A DNA stretch of 64,000 nucleotides from Geosiphon pyriformis (Eukaryota > Glomeromycota > Glomeromycetes > Archaeosporales > Geosiphonaceae): positions 188,249 through 252,248 of the forward strand of contig JAAOMT010000276.1 in the NCBI GenBank assembly GCA_016748015.1, read 5' to 3'. Below, in pieces: positions 45,401-56,700 of this stretch. Position numbers and translations under genes: made by a program. The notes under the pieces are model-generated. The model searched no databases, was not told where the DNA came from, and saw nothing but the letters and a program-made list of their open reading frames with translations. Position 1 is the stretch's first letter. Every line of letters starts with the position of its first letter.

Positions 45401-47630
45401 AAAAATAAACACCATTCTTTCTCGGTTTGAGAGACCTAATGAGTTTGATATGCATAGTAAAAATAGGTTGAAAACCAGAAAAGAAAAATTCGTTGTTTGA
45501 TTTGCTTATAACATACCTTTTCAGGTTGGTACAATACAAAATGATGTTTGACATCTTCTATCTTAACTTTGGAAAATGGTAGGCCAGAACGAGGAATAGT
45601 AACCAATGAAGGCATCTTTACGGTGTTTACAATTTTCTGTTGTTTCTATTTGGGAAATTAATAAAAAATGTAATGTGCATTTCATAATAATCAAAAACAT
45701 AGAATCAAAAATTTTGGTGAACCTGTCTCTGTTCTTCATTTCCACCATTATGATCCCGACCTTTCGAACGGCTGTGATTTGCTGAATCTTTTTGATCTCG
45801 TGTGCTGCCACTAACACGTGTTCCAGCGCGATTAATGGTTTCTTCTGATGAATGATGGCTATGGGTCTTCGAAGAGGAGCGTTCCTTCCTTTCACGAGGC
45901 CGATCATTTTCTCCACCACGTGATGTAATATTCGGGTCATGGTCTCGATTTGATGATAAACGATGCCGCTCAAGGTTTTCCTGAAACTCTTTGTTTGACC
46001 TTGATCGTCCAGATGTATTGTGTGGCGATCGATATTTATCGCCCCAATGTCCACTATCATCTTCATGAGATTGATCTATTTCTCCTTCTTCCCTCTCATC
46101 ATCTTTAATCTCCTCCTTTTCTTTATGTTCAGAATGTTTTATCTCTAGTTTCTTATCTGTTAATGTCGTTGACGATCTATGTGAAGATCCTTGGCGTGAC
46201 TCCTTTAAAGATCGTTCGCTCGACTTATCTTTTACGGGAATTATATGATTATTGACTTCTTGTCTTTTGATCTTGGTGGAAATTCTTATTTTATCACTGG
46301 AATCTTTCGTCGTTGAATGATTGTTTGTCAAGCTAGTTTTAGCAAATTTTATCTTCAATGAATCAATAGACAAAACAGGAGGTGGTTCGGTAGGGGTTAA
46401 GATTGGAGCAGCGGCAGGCGGGGCGAAAGGAGTAGGAGGAAGTGGTGGTGATATCGGTGGCGGTGGCGGGTTCGCGGGAGGTGTTGGTGCTTCTCCGATT
46501 TCCATGTCGTCATTAGCTAAAGGAGGCGTGGTTTCCCGGTTTTCGTTAGCTAAGTTGAGAACTGATGATTTTTGTTTATTAATCATCTCTTCGACTGCCT
46601 TTTTCAATTCTTCCCCTACGAGATAACCGAGATCATTATTTAGCAACATTTTTGTAAATAGAAGATCAAAAAAAAATTAAACTCACCGTCAGGGTCAAAT
46701 TCAACCATTACATTGTTATTTCCTATTCGTCTATTATTTCCTTCTTGTACAGCTAATCGAGCTGCTTTCCGGGCATCATTTCCACCATAAGTGATCCTTG
46801 CTAACCCTAAACTACCACCTGTTGACGGATGAGTTTCTAACTTTGTATGAAGGATTTCTCCATAAGTCATGAACATTGTTGTAATTTGTCGTTCTGTCGT
46901 TACAGGGGAAAGATTGGAGAGGAGTACTGAAGTAGGTGGGGGTGGCCCTCGTGAATGTTCGTCATACTATATTTGGGAAATTATGTAAAAAAAAATTTTT
47001 ACAGAAAAAACAGCAAAACAAGAGACATGGGAACATTATATCCTATTTTGTGGATGGCAGTACGGCACGAGGGCAGCGTGTATTTTAAATTGTTACACGT
47101 GCATGGAAAAAAATTAAATAAAAGTACCTCAAATTCAACAGAAGCCAAAGTTTCCAAATATTGTTGTTTTCTTCGAGGTTTTCTTTGAGTTAGAGTTAGC
47201 CTTGGGTCAGTAAGAACAATTGGAGTTTCCTTTGAAAAACAACCGAGAGAAGCAAATAATATGGTTCATGTTAAAGGGGACGTTTTATATTGAAATAAAC
47301 AAACAAGAGCATAAAACTAGAAGTACAAACATGTGGACCCACTCGGCCCTGAATACGATAAATTGGCTTATTGCGATTGCTCACAAGGTTATTGACATCG
47401 AGAGCAGGATCGTATATCACCTTGTAGTCTTCACCAGGTTGCGGTATTGGGTTTGTGTGTCGAAGGGTTGGTGGCGGAAGGCTAGTAATGGGGGTGTTTG
47501 TAGAATTGGTTACGTTTAAGGTAGGACCAATATCCGGTACCGGAAAATAATCGGGTGCCTGTGAGGAAGTTGTTGAGGGCGATTCAGTAAGAGGATTGCT
47601 GGTTGATTGATCTCCGTTTATCGCAGACAT
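42490..47630 (-). CDS. set1: Set1 histone H3K4 methyltransferase (COMPASS catalytic subunit)
   Basis: Nine exons join in frame: 47331-47630, 47128-47229, 46687-46966, 45723-46615, 45517-45645, 43560-45435, 42925-43472, 42652-42756, 42490-42558, about 1433 residues. Order: a short conserved N-terminus (KVIYDPALD); an RRM ([17 protein letters not shown]...GLARITYG); a Pro-rich and charged region; a second RRM-like Set1 domain ([21 protein letters not shown]...[10 protein letters not shown]); a long acidic/Ser-rich linker; N-SET ([16 protein letters not shown]); SET with [22 protein letters not shown] and [10 protein letters not shown]; and the post-[16 protein letters not shown]. It methylates histone H3 Lys4 in the nucleus. 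The intron 43473-43559 (87 nt) removes an in-frame TAA. The exon 1 donor is uncertain (47331 or 47343). All SET catalytic motifs look intact. Confidence 0.93.
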
Positions 47631-48600
47631 TTGTAACGCGTGTTTTAAGAACAGGTCATGAAAAATTTCAAATAATGAACCAAAAAACTACTGATATTTG
47701 GAGACAATAAAAAATTAGTTGTGAAAATATTTTGGAGCAAATGTAAAATCCGATATGAAGGCAGCTGCAAAGGAGAATTCATGAACCTTGGGCTATGCGC
47801 AATAGGCAAGGCTAAAAAGTTCAATTGCAATCAAGGGACAAATGGAGAGGATGAAGCTCTTAGAGTGTGGTAGGTTTTTGGCAAGAGAGGTCGCGCTAGA
47901 GAAGTTAATAGGAAAGTTATATAATAATTTCTGCGAAGAGGTCGCGCTGCAAGAACGCGATCAAAAAGGTGGTGAAGAGTTTGAAATTTAGCGAGGTCGA
48001 AAGAAAAGAGCATAAAAAAAGAGGCCTCAAAAGAATTAAAGATTGGACGTTTTTGTCTGTGTAAGTGTGGAATGGAGAAACCTTTCGAAGTTAATTGATA
48101 AGGGTAACTTCCGAGGTAATGACACTTCTTCGAGGCGCAAATTTCAAGGCGCGGTACAATAGGCAAGGAAAGAAAACGAAGTTGAAAGAAATTCTATGTT
48201 ATTCTCTACTAGGTGTTTGTTTGGGCAATTGGTTACCTTTGGGAACCCTGTAAACGTCATCAAATCCGAGTTAAAGTCAGGTGGTCACTGGGACTGCTCA
48301 AAAAATTCAATGGAGATCAGTTGCACGAACTTTCTTTTAATCAAATTGTTTTTATTCTGAATCACAAAGGATTAAATGGATATTTATTCGAGTTGCATTC
48401 TTACAGTACATTAGAATTATATTTTGTTTGAAAAATTTAATTAAATAAAGGAAATATGTAAAGCGATATCAAAGATGTACAAATTTATCTCAAATTAGAA
48501 AAAGCCCTAAAGTTTCAATCAATGCGAGACTTGACACATCGATTCCATCTTCAGGCCAAATTATTAAAAGAGAAAAAAGTCCTTTTTCCATAGAATTCTC
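47631..48600. other. Intergenic region between set1 and yip3
   Basis: 970 bp holding the set1 upstream region and yip3 3' flank. Open frames here (48166-47831 minus, 48213-48431 plus) lack homology signs or splice support; they look like UTR or promoter sequence. Confidence 0.55.
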
Positions 48601-49504
48601 TTAAACTTTATCGCTAACAAATCCACTTCCGACGTCAGTTTCAAGGAGGCAAGCATGACCAACAACTAATGTAGCAGAAGCGCCTAGAAATCGATTAAAT
48701 AAATTAAATCCAAGGACCAGAAAGACCCACCACATTATATTAGGGTGGATACTTATCTTCAATTCGCAAAGAAAATTTGATACTATGATGGCTTACCAAC
48801 TATCCAGAATATTGCAGATCCAGCTGAAGATATCCATAATAGGATGATGGCAATACCAAAAAATGCAGTATATAACTGTTTTTGCGTAATTACATAGTGT
48901 TGAAAAACCAAAGGTTCATCCGGTGGTAGTTTTGTGATGAAACTTAAGCCGAACATCAAAAAGATGATAGTGAAAAGCAGGTAAAGGTTTGTTATCCTTT
49001 AAAAAAAATTCTGTTTAGTTTCGACTATGCAGACATTTCATTAGTTAATTTTGAACAGCAGACTCCATTAATTGAAAAAAGACTTACAAGCAATAAATCA
49101 ATAATCCCATGACAATGAGAATGTAATTAGATTGAAAATATGTTAAGTTGTAGGATAAACGTTGAGTAATTGCTAAAGGATCGAAAGAATGACTTTAGAT
49201 TCAAAAGTTTCAATAGAATGATGATCGGTGAGTTTAAGTTTCAAAACAAGGATCATTTATAAAAAAAGACAAGGTAAAACAAGGAAGAGCAATATAACTA
49301 GAAATAACTGTTCTTTTACGAACCTGCGATGCCATTGGGCTTCGATAATCTGTTCTTGTCAAAAAACTCGCCCACAGGGCGCAAGTTGCCTAAGCGCTCA
49401 TTCTTAAAACGGGTTAAAACTGACAAGCGTTCAGCAGAAATGGGTAAAGAGGAGGGAAAAGAAGCTGGAATATTTAAGGGAGTTGTCGTCTGAGTGGAAG
49501 TCAT
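48601..49504 (-). CDS. yip3: Yip3/PRA1 family Rab-interacting membrane protein
   Basis: Four exons (49324-49504, 49088-49172, 48797-48996, 48601-48683) give 182 residues, close to yeast Yip3. The first exon reads ERLSVLTRFKNERLGNLRPVGEFFDKNRLSKP, matching the LRP-x-EFF-x-x-x-x-SKP signature. The second gives RLSYNLTYFQSNYILIVMGLL and the third ITNLYLLFTIIFLMFG. Paired hydrophobic hairpins near residues 75-120 and 130-165 are separated by a short polar loop (TKLPPDEPLVF), and the end GASATLVVGHACLLE is conserved. Family knowledge: a prenylated Rab acceptor in ER/Golgi membranes working with Yip1-type proteins in ER-Golgi transport. All intron phases agree. Confidence 0.93.
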
Positions 49505-51053
49505 TTTGGAGAAAAGATGAATCTAATAAATCAAATTGGTTGATGATAAAATAGGAGAATTCGGAAATTAGAGCTTCGAGTGCTTTTTATAAGGCTTTCA
49601 AAAATTAAAAGTCGCTGGCTTTTTGATTTCAGTAATACTATCTTGGTAGCAATTTGGCCAGTTATTATTGGAAGGGCCTTGAAAATTGCTATCTTAATTT
49701 CGATTGCAATATATTGTGTAAATGAATATATTTAGTTCTGGCCAAGATTTGTTTAATAACAGAAAAATACAAAAGTATAAATTTTTTTTTGGCAAAATCA
49801 TTTTTATCTCAAACCGGTTTATGTTTATATATATATATATATATATAATTCTTAATCTTTTTTGTTAAATAATAATATTTTAATTATAAAATTTTTCAGT
49901 ATTTTGTTTTTTAATTTAAATAAATAAATGTTTTTTATATAGTTTTTTAATAAAAAGTGATGGGGGTAATGCACGTTAAAATAATAATAAAAAAATAAAA
50001 TAAATAATAATAATTTTTTAAAAAATTGAATATAATATTTTTTTTTTTTGAAAATTAAAAATATCAAAAAATAAAAATAATTATTTCAGAAAAAAATTAA
50101 TTTTTATTAATTATAGCTTAAATTACTAATTGAAAAAGTTTATATTATTTATTATTTTTATTATTATAAAATAATAATTAAGAGGTTTTTTTATTATTGA
50201 TAATATGAAGTATTGCATACACGGTGGAACGGTTCCTTACAGAATACACTAGTATCGTCTTATTTTTACGCAAATAATTCTATGGAAATTTCTCAACACC
50301 AAGCTTTCTTGGGATGTATTATACAATTTCAATAATAATTACACATTTTATACATAGATATAAAGAATGGGAGACAAATTAATTTTAGCAACGAACTGAG
50401 CATTGCGGAAAAGCCATCATGAAAGCACGGGAAAGATCATTTGAATGGTGAGAAATGTGTATAGCTTTGAGTAACATTTGGAAAAGCTTGGTCGCGCTAT
50501 CAAGGTTCGTATATCATATCGGAGATAATGTTTTTGCGGTGGCAAAATTGGACATGTGTTCGAGGTAAACCCGCAAACGGCGTAATGACCAAGCAGAACA
50601 CTCGGAAAGCACTCCTGTGAATAGTCTTGTGACTTGACATCACTGTTATTGAGTTCCTAGCTTGTAGTTTTAAATGATGTATAAGATTAGGGTTTGTAAA
50701 ACTAATTTATATTAAACCCATTAGGGAACAGAATAAAATTAATTACATTTATAAAACTTAAATATAAAAAATATTTCAATGTTTAAGTTTTTATAATATT
50801 TGATTAAGTAATAATTAAATGCTTCAATAAAACGAATAAAAATATTGAGGTCAAAATTTTGTTATAAAATTTATATTTTGACTTGGCGGTCGAAATTTCC
50901 TAACTTTAAAGCTCAGTCTTCTAAGAGTGCAGCAGATAACCAAAAGATCAAAAGGAGGCAGGGCAAAGTTCAAAGTTCAAAGGTGACAACGTCAAAAAGA
51001 GCCAATAAGGTAAACGGAAGCTGTAAAGGTAGGGAGGCGGGGGCGTTGAAATA
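49505..51053. other. yip3 upstream region and AT-rich spacer
   Basis: Contains a (TA)n run near 49824-49848 and AT-rich sequence to about 50200. An island of normal GC content at about 50200-50700 has no open frame longer than about 40 codons and is not recognised, although its minus strand reads QVTRLFTGVLSECSAW... for some 40 codons and may be a decayed gene. 50700-51053 shows nothing recognisable. Confidence 0.5.
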
Positions 51054-51339
51054 CAGTCAAACCTGAAATAACCCATACTGAGATAACCCATAACCTGTGA
51101 TAAGCCATAGTATTTTGAATCTACCAATTTGGTAGTTAAAGAATTCTTATGTTTATAACCCATACCTGTGATACCCAATAACCCATAACTTTTTACTGTC
51201 AGTATGGGTTATCTCAGGTGCTAGATTTAGTTTAAATTCTGCTAATTCTGGTAAAATTGCAGTAAAGCAAACCAATATTTCCATGACTAAAAATGCTATA
51301 TAATAATGTAACATCACTTATTTAACAGAATGATCATTA

Positions 51340-51650
51340 ATCGTGTAAGTAATCAAGTCGGAGTTTCGAATTGTCCCAAGTTCTAAATTATCATCAATTG
51401 TATGAGTAATCAAGTCAGAGTTTTGAATTGTCCCAAGTTTTAAATTATTACTAACCTTGTGAGTAATCAAGTCGGAATTTCAAATTGTCCCAAGTTCTAA
51501 ATTATCATCGATTGTATAAGTAATCAAGTCGGAGTTTCGAATTGTCCCAAGTTCTAAATTATTATCGATTGTGTGAGTAATCAAATCAGAGTTTCGAATT
51601 GTTCCAAGTTTTAAATTATTATCAATTGTGTGAGTAATCAAGTCGGATTT
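51340..51650 (-). repeat. 57-bp tandem repeat within the pogo-like transposon
   Basis: About five copies of a 57-58-bp unit containing GTGAGTAATCAAGTCGGAGT and AATTGTCCCAAGTTCTAAATT, upstream of the transposase start. The last copies stay in one frame on the minus strand as 19-residue units (RNSDLITHTIDNNLELGTI), but there is no other sign that this is translated. Confidence 0.85.
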
Positions 51651-51701
51651 TTGGATCAGCCCCATCCTAATCGTACTTTTCCTTTGCCTTTTGATTCCAC
51701 C

Positions 51702-53358
51702 ATGTTTAATAGCAAAAAGCATGCTATCTCTTCAGCTTGCATTCCGCAAAGTCGTGAGAATACTACACTTCATGATAAGCTTATGGTGCTTGATTGGTAT
51801 CATGCAAATGATAAAAACCAATCAAAAACTGCAAGGCACTTTAAGGAAAACGGTTTTCCATACATGAAACAGCCTCTAGTTTCGGCTTGGGTCAAAGATG
51901 AACCAAATCTTCGTGCACGAGCAAATACAATACGTGACTTGACTAGCAGCGTATATGCACAGTATGTAATCCTGACTTTGATAAAGCACTTGTTATTTTT
52001 GTTCAAGAGGCAGAATTGCATGGAATGACACTTACTGGAGATGTATTCGAGCTGCTGGCATAAAGTTCTATGATCAATTGGATATTCCAGAAAATGAGCA
52101 CCAAAAACTATCCAATGGCTGGCTTGAGAGCTTTAAAGACCGTGTTGGATTGCGTTCACTTCGCTTTCATGGTGATGCATCATCAGCCAATGTTGAGCAC
52201 ATTGAAGATGAGCGGGTGCGTGTAATGACACTTCTTGCTGATTGGAGGTTATGCGATATTTTCAACATGGATGAAACTGCACTATTTTATGCCATATCAC
52301 CAAATCGAGGTCTTGCTACAATACCACGTCATGGTACCAAACAATCAAAAGTGCGACTGACACTTGCCTTTACAACCAATGCTAATGGAACTGAGCGTTT
52401 GCCACCACTTATTATTGGTCATGCTAAACGTCCATGCTGTTTCCAAAAAAAAACAGGAGAGCAACTTGGTTTCCAATATTATTCAAACACTCATGCTCGG
52501 ATGACTGGTGATATTTTTTGACAGTGGCTTGTTGATTGGGACTATCAGCTGCGTAAAAAAAACCGAAACATATTGTTGTTAGTAGACAATTTTGCTGGTC
52601 ACAACTATAATATGAGATCTATTACAAATATTCATGTAGAATGGTTTGCACCTAACTTGACAGCACATATTCAGCCTATGAATGCTGGAATTATTCATTG
52701 TTTTAAGGCACATTACTGTCACTATTTTCTTCGCCATGCATTGGATCTTTTTGATGATGGTGGCGATGATATTTATGCAATCAACCAACTTCAAGCAATG
52801 CGTCTAATTTATAGGGCATGGGAGAATGTTTCAAATGAAACAATCGCTCATTGCTGGCACAAAGTTGGCATTCTTCCAATTAATACAAATGACAACTTTC
52901 AGAATGAAACTACAAACTTGGAAATAATAGCTAATTATAATCAAGAGATAGTATTAGAAAAGATTAAGGATTGCTACAAAGAGTTCAATTGCGTACAGCC
53001 AAATCGTACATACTTATCAATTGAAAAGTTGGTAAATCTATCTGAGGAAAATGATACAATTACTTTGGAACATCTGGATGATGATGAGATTGCAAATTAT
53101 ATTATAACAAATCGTGAAACAAAGCATGATAGCTTTGATGAAGAACAAGAGGTACAGAAAGTAATGAGTATTAAGGATGCACTAACTGCTATTACAAATC
53201 TTGAACAGTTTATGGAGCTTGAAAATAGCAAGGAATTTTATGATGCAGTTAGTAAGCTTGCTCATGTTAAACGTATACTTCATAAGAGAATGCAAGATGA
53301 ACAAAAACAAACAACTCTTACAAGTTTCTTTAATATTGCAAATAAATTTATTTTTTAA
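51702..53358 (+). pseudogene. pogo/Tc5-like transposase, frameshifted
   Basis: Starts at ATG 51702. The N-terminal HTH (LHDKLMVLDWYHANDKNQSK) is followed by a CENP-B/Tc5-type HTH (NGWLESFKDRVGLRSLRFHG) near 52115-52175, and DDE_1: NMDETALFY near 52266 (first Asp), LLLVDNFAGHN near 52575 (second Asp), and QPMNAGIIHCFKAHY near 52672, where the third catalytic Asp of QPMDAG has become Asn. Breaks: frameshifts between about 51960 and 52060 and a TGA at 52519-52521 (IF*QWL). A Leu/Glu-rich tail ends at 53358. The family cuts and pastes at TA sites; this copy should be inactive. Confidence 0.9.
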
Positions 53359-53483
53359 TAATATTATATCTATTTTTATATATGTATACTATATATACTT
53401 AAACCTGAGAAAACCCATAACCTGTAATAACCCATAGCAATTTGTATCCACCAAGGGTATGGGTTATCTCAGGTTTGACTGTA

Positions 53484-53794
53484 ATCGACAATCCAGGGAG
53501 ATAATGATGGAATTACAAGGGGAATGGGCGAATAAAGTCCACATTAGAGACAAAACGACAGGCAAACTGTTGATGGTGGTGTTGTTCTAAACACAAATTC
53601 AAGGATTGGGTATGAAAAACGAAACTACAGAAGGCACAACCAGCTGGATCGGCGAATGATAATGTGGATCCTTGTTTTAATTAACGATATCCAAAGAATA
53701 AATACACAATGCCGCATATTTTATATCATTTGATTGCTCGGGTGACAATTATGATATTTAAAGCCGTTTTTCATTGTAATTTGTCTCGGACCAA
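53484..53794. other. urb1 3' flank
   Basis: 311 bp between the pogo-like transposon and the urb1 stop codon; contains no gene. Presumed urb1 3' UTR, close to the transposon. Confidence 0.5.
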
Positions 53795-56700
53795 TTATAA
53801 GGTGTTTAAACACTCATTAATCCATATCCGAGTTTCAATACAAACGCCCAACACCATAGCTCTTGTCGTGACACCTATGAAGACGTCCTTTGTATGCTGA
53901 TCATTGCTTACTATCATTTCAAAGAACATTCGTACTACTTCTCTATATACCCGGGAGGTATCCCCATCAAGTGAATAGAGAATATCGAGATTGTCTTCTA
54001 GTGAAGGATTTGAATAGTCAATGGATGTGGATTTTGCCAAGTCAAGTTCCTCGCCGGCGAAATGGATTTCACATCTTTTTAAAAATTCCATGGTTATCGA
54101 TGCATGATCTGGTAAGAATATAGGGTCTGAAGAAATTAGGGTTAGATAATGGAAGATACGAAGTATCGCGTGAAGTAGATTGAGATTCCATTTAACCGTT
54201 GGTTTTTGTGTTGGAACATGCTCTAAAAAAAAAAAAATTTCAACATGAAGTAATTCTGCAACAGTTTAAAATACTCGAAATGAAAACTATCAATCATACG
54301 CAAAATTTGAACTAAGCCAGTGGCAAACCCAGTTACTTGTACGATCCACACTTTGTGAAGTCTGTGATTCAACTTGAGTTTGTTGCACCCTTTCAAAACA
54401 CGAAGTAACATTTTGGGACCAACTAATGCACTATCATTGTCTGGGCTGAAGGTTGTGGATAAGGATAAATAGTGTAACCAGGTCAAAAGTCCATTCCTAA
54501 TTACTATATCAGTAATTACTTGAGGAATTGAAGAGGCGTAGAAGAGAATCTGAATTTTACGATTTAGATATGTAAGAGCTCCCTATAGATTTTAGACGTA
54601 AACTCGAGACTTTGGAAATTTTGTTCCTACCTCAATTATAAGTTTGCGAGTAAAATTATCCACAAGTAGCGAAGTATAATAAGCACTAATTATATGCCAT
54701 ACATGTCTTCTTTTGAAGATTTTATAATCCTACATGAATAAGGAAATTATACGATTCATTTTGACCGTCATAACTTGACAAGATCAAAATCATTTTGCAT
54801 TAGTGATGGTACCTCGAATGACTTTAATCCGGGAGACAAAAGGCGGAGAATCCACACTCTCTCCTTTTGATAAGTAAGTGTTGACGAATAGAAAAGATTG
54901 TAAAACATCGGCACATCCTATAAAAAGAAGAAACGAGAAGGATGAGTATGAGAAGAAATATATTTGCACTTAATAAATTCTACAATTCATTCACCTCTAA
55001 ATCAAGTATAGGTCGTTGTAATGAAAACTTGTTTATCAGAGGATACATAAAATGTGCCGGATTCAACAGGGCAATCAGAGAATGTGCAACAAAAACTGTA
55101 ATCAATGTTGGGACTCGTTGAACAAAACCCCCAAAATCACGCTCTGTGAGGGAATTCTTAAAGGTGTCTAGAAGTAAAAGGATCTGTTTTTTTTCCCGGA
55201 AGTTGACGTGCTTAAAATACGAAAAAAAATTTAAGAATGATATTCCGATCTATTAAATATGAAAAATAAAATGAAGATATTACCTCCAATAGCATATAAA
55301 ACTCATCCATTAAAAAGTACCCAGCACGCCGCACATTTTCCACCAAAGAAGATAATGAAACCACAATAAAGCCTAATGCATTCAATTCGATAAACTTCCG
55401 GCAATCCATGATGTTACCAAAGGACATCAAGTTGGCAAATAATGGTAAGAAAAATGACGGATCATAGCATAGAACCTTCTCTTCTGGATCTTCACATGTG
55501 CTTTCGATTTTTGCAAAAAGTTTACTATCGACACGAATTTCCAATTCTTTTTCAAGTGGGAAACTCCCCAAGCTATTTAGCATAACCATGGGTTCAATCA
55601 AGCCCAAAGATTCAGCCACAACATTATGACCTATCAAATTACGATTACCGGATTTTGATCCTGTTGGACCCCAAGTAATCACATGCGTCATTATTGATTT
55701 CTTGGTTGTTTGTTCGTAAGAAAGAAGTATACCAAGGATCAGTTGGTCAGCCAGCGCTGTCGATGCACCATAAATATTTATCAAGGATTCCACAAAAGCG
55801 GGTTTACTGCATAGGTTCGGTGAAATTTGAAATATCGTGTATATTAGGTGACATATTGACAGTCGTGTAACGCAATTGGGAGAGGCGGTGGTTGGTCTTT
55901 TATTTAATTGAGGGGGTTGTGCAAGTATTTCGAATTGAGGATTTTTAAATATAGCTTCCAAGACTTTATCCAAAGGTGGTCCAAGAATTTGCTGAATATA
56001 ATTGATCTCATTTTTAGAGATGATCAACTTCAATGTTTGACTGGTGAACTTATTCTTACCTTTTGTTGATAAGCACAAGATATCAAGGACGTCACGCATT
56101 TTAGAACAGATGGCTCTTCGAATTTTTTTTCCAAGAGAACGAAGATAAACTCTCCTATTATATTGGCCTCTAAAATTTGAGCCTTGGGAACGACCATTTT
56201 AATCAACGAATCTAAAATCAGGGAGGTTAAAATAATTAATATCCTTTTGCGTAAATGTTAGGAAACAAATTAATAAAAGTATAGGTACCAATCCTGAAGA
56301 AAATGGCATCGATTGCCTTGCGTGAAGTATTAATTGCATCTTTTTCCATCAATAGGCTCGTATGATGCAGACAATTTGAAATAAAATCCTTGAGTCTCTT
56401 GGAATTGTTTTGTTCACGAACAGCAAGATAACATTCCATGACATTCAAAAAATCGACACCAAAGTTTGTAGAAACAAAATCAGGAATTCCGATCATTTCA
56501 TCCAATTCATTAATTATTTGAGCAGCAGGTAATATCTTGAGCATTTTACAAATAACCTTTCCCAACTCTGACAAAGATATTTGCGCTAAGGATGGATTCA
56601 AATTCTGGAAAATTCGAAGGAAATACCGTTCTGTTAAAATGTGGAAAGCTCTTTTATCGTCATCCGTAGCAATATGAGACCACTTGACCCCATTATTTTG

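Larger units (their letters stand above)
51054..53481 (+). mobile_element. pogo/Tc5-like DNA transposon (Tc1-mariner superfamily)
   Basis: A 2428-bp element with terminal inverted repeats starting CAGTCAAACCTGA (51054) and ending TCAGGTTTGACTG (53481), flanked by TA on both sides (51052-51053, 53482-53483). Subterminal copies of AACCCATAACCTGTRATAA occur near both ends. It carries one transposase gene, now broken, and a 57-bp minisatellite. It lies between yip3 and urb1, close to the urb1 3' end. Confidence 0.92.

Noticed and set aside
45563-46066. 167-codon minus frame overlapping set1 exon 4
   Set aside because: Out of frame with Set1 and ending inside the next set1 exon; the Set1 frame is better supported.
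46321-46626. Gly-rich 101-codon plus frame
   Set aside because: Antisense of the Pro-rich segment of set1 exon 4; a shadow.
47831-48166. 111-codon minus frame upstream of set1
   Set aside because: No domain, no splice continuity with set1; composition fits promoter/UTR sequence.
48213-48431. 72-codon plus frame between set1 and yip3
   Set aside because: Short, unrecognised, and located in the expected yip3 3' flank.
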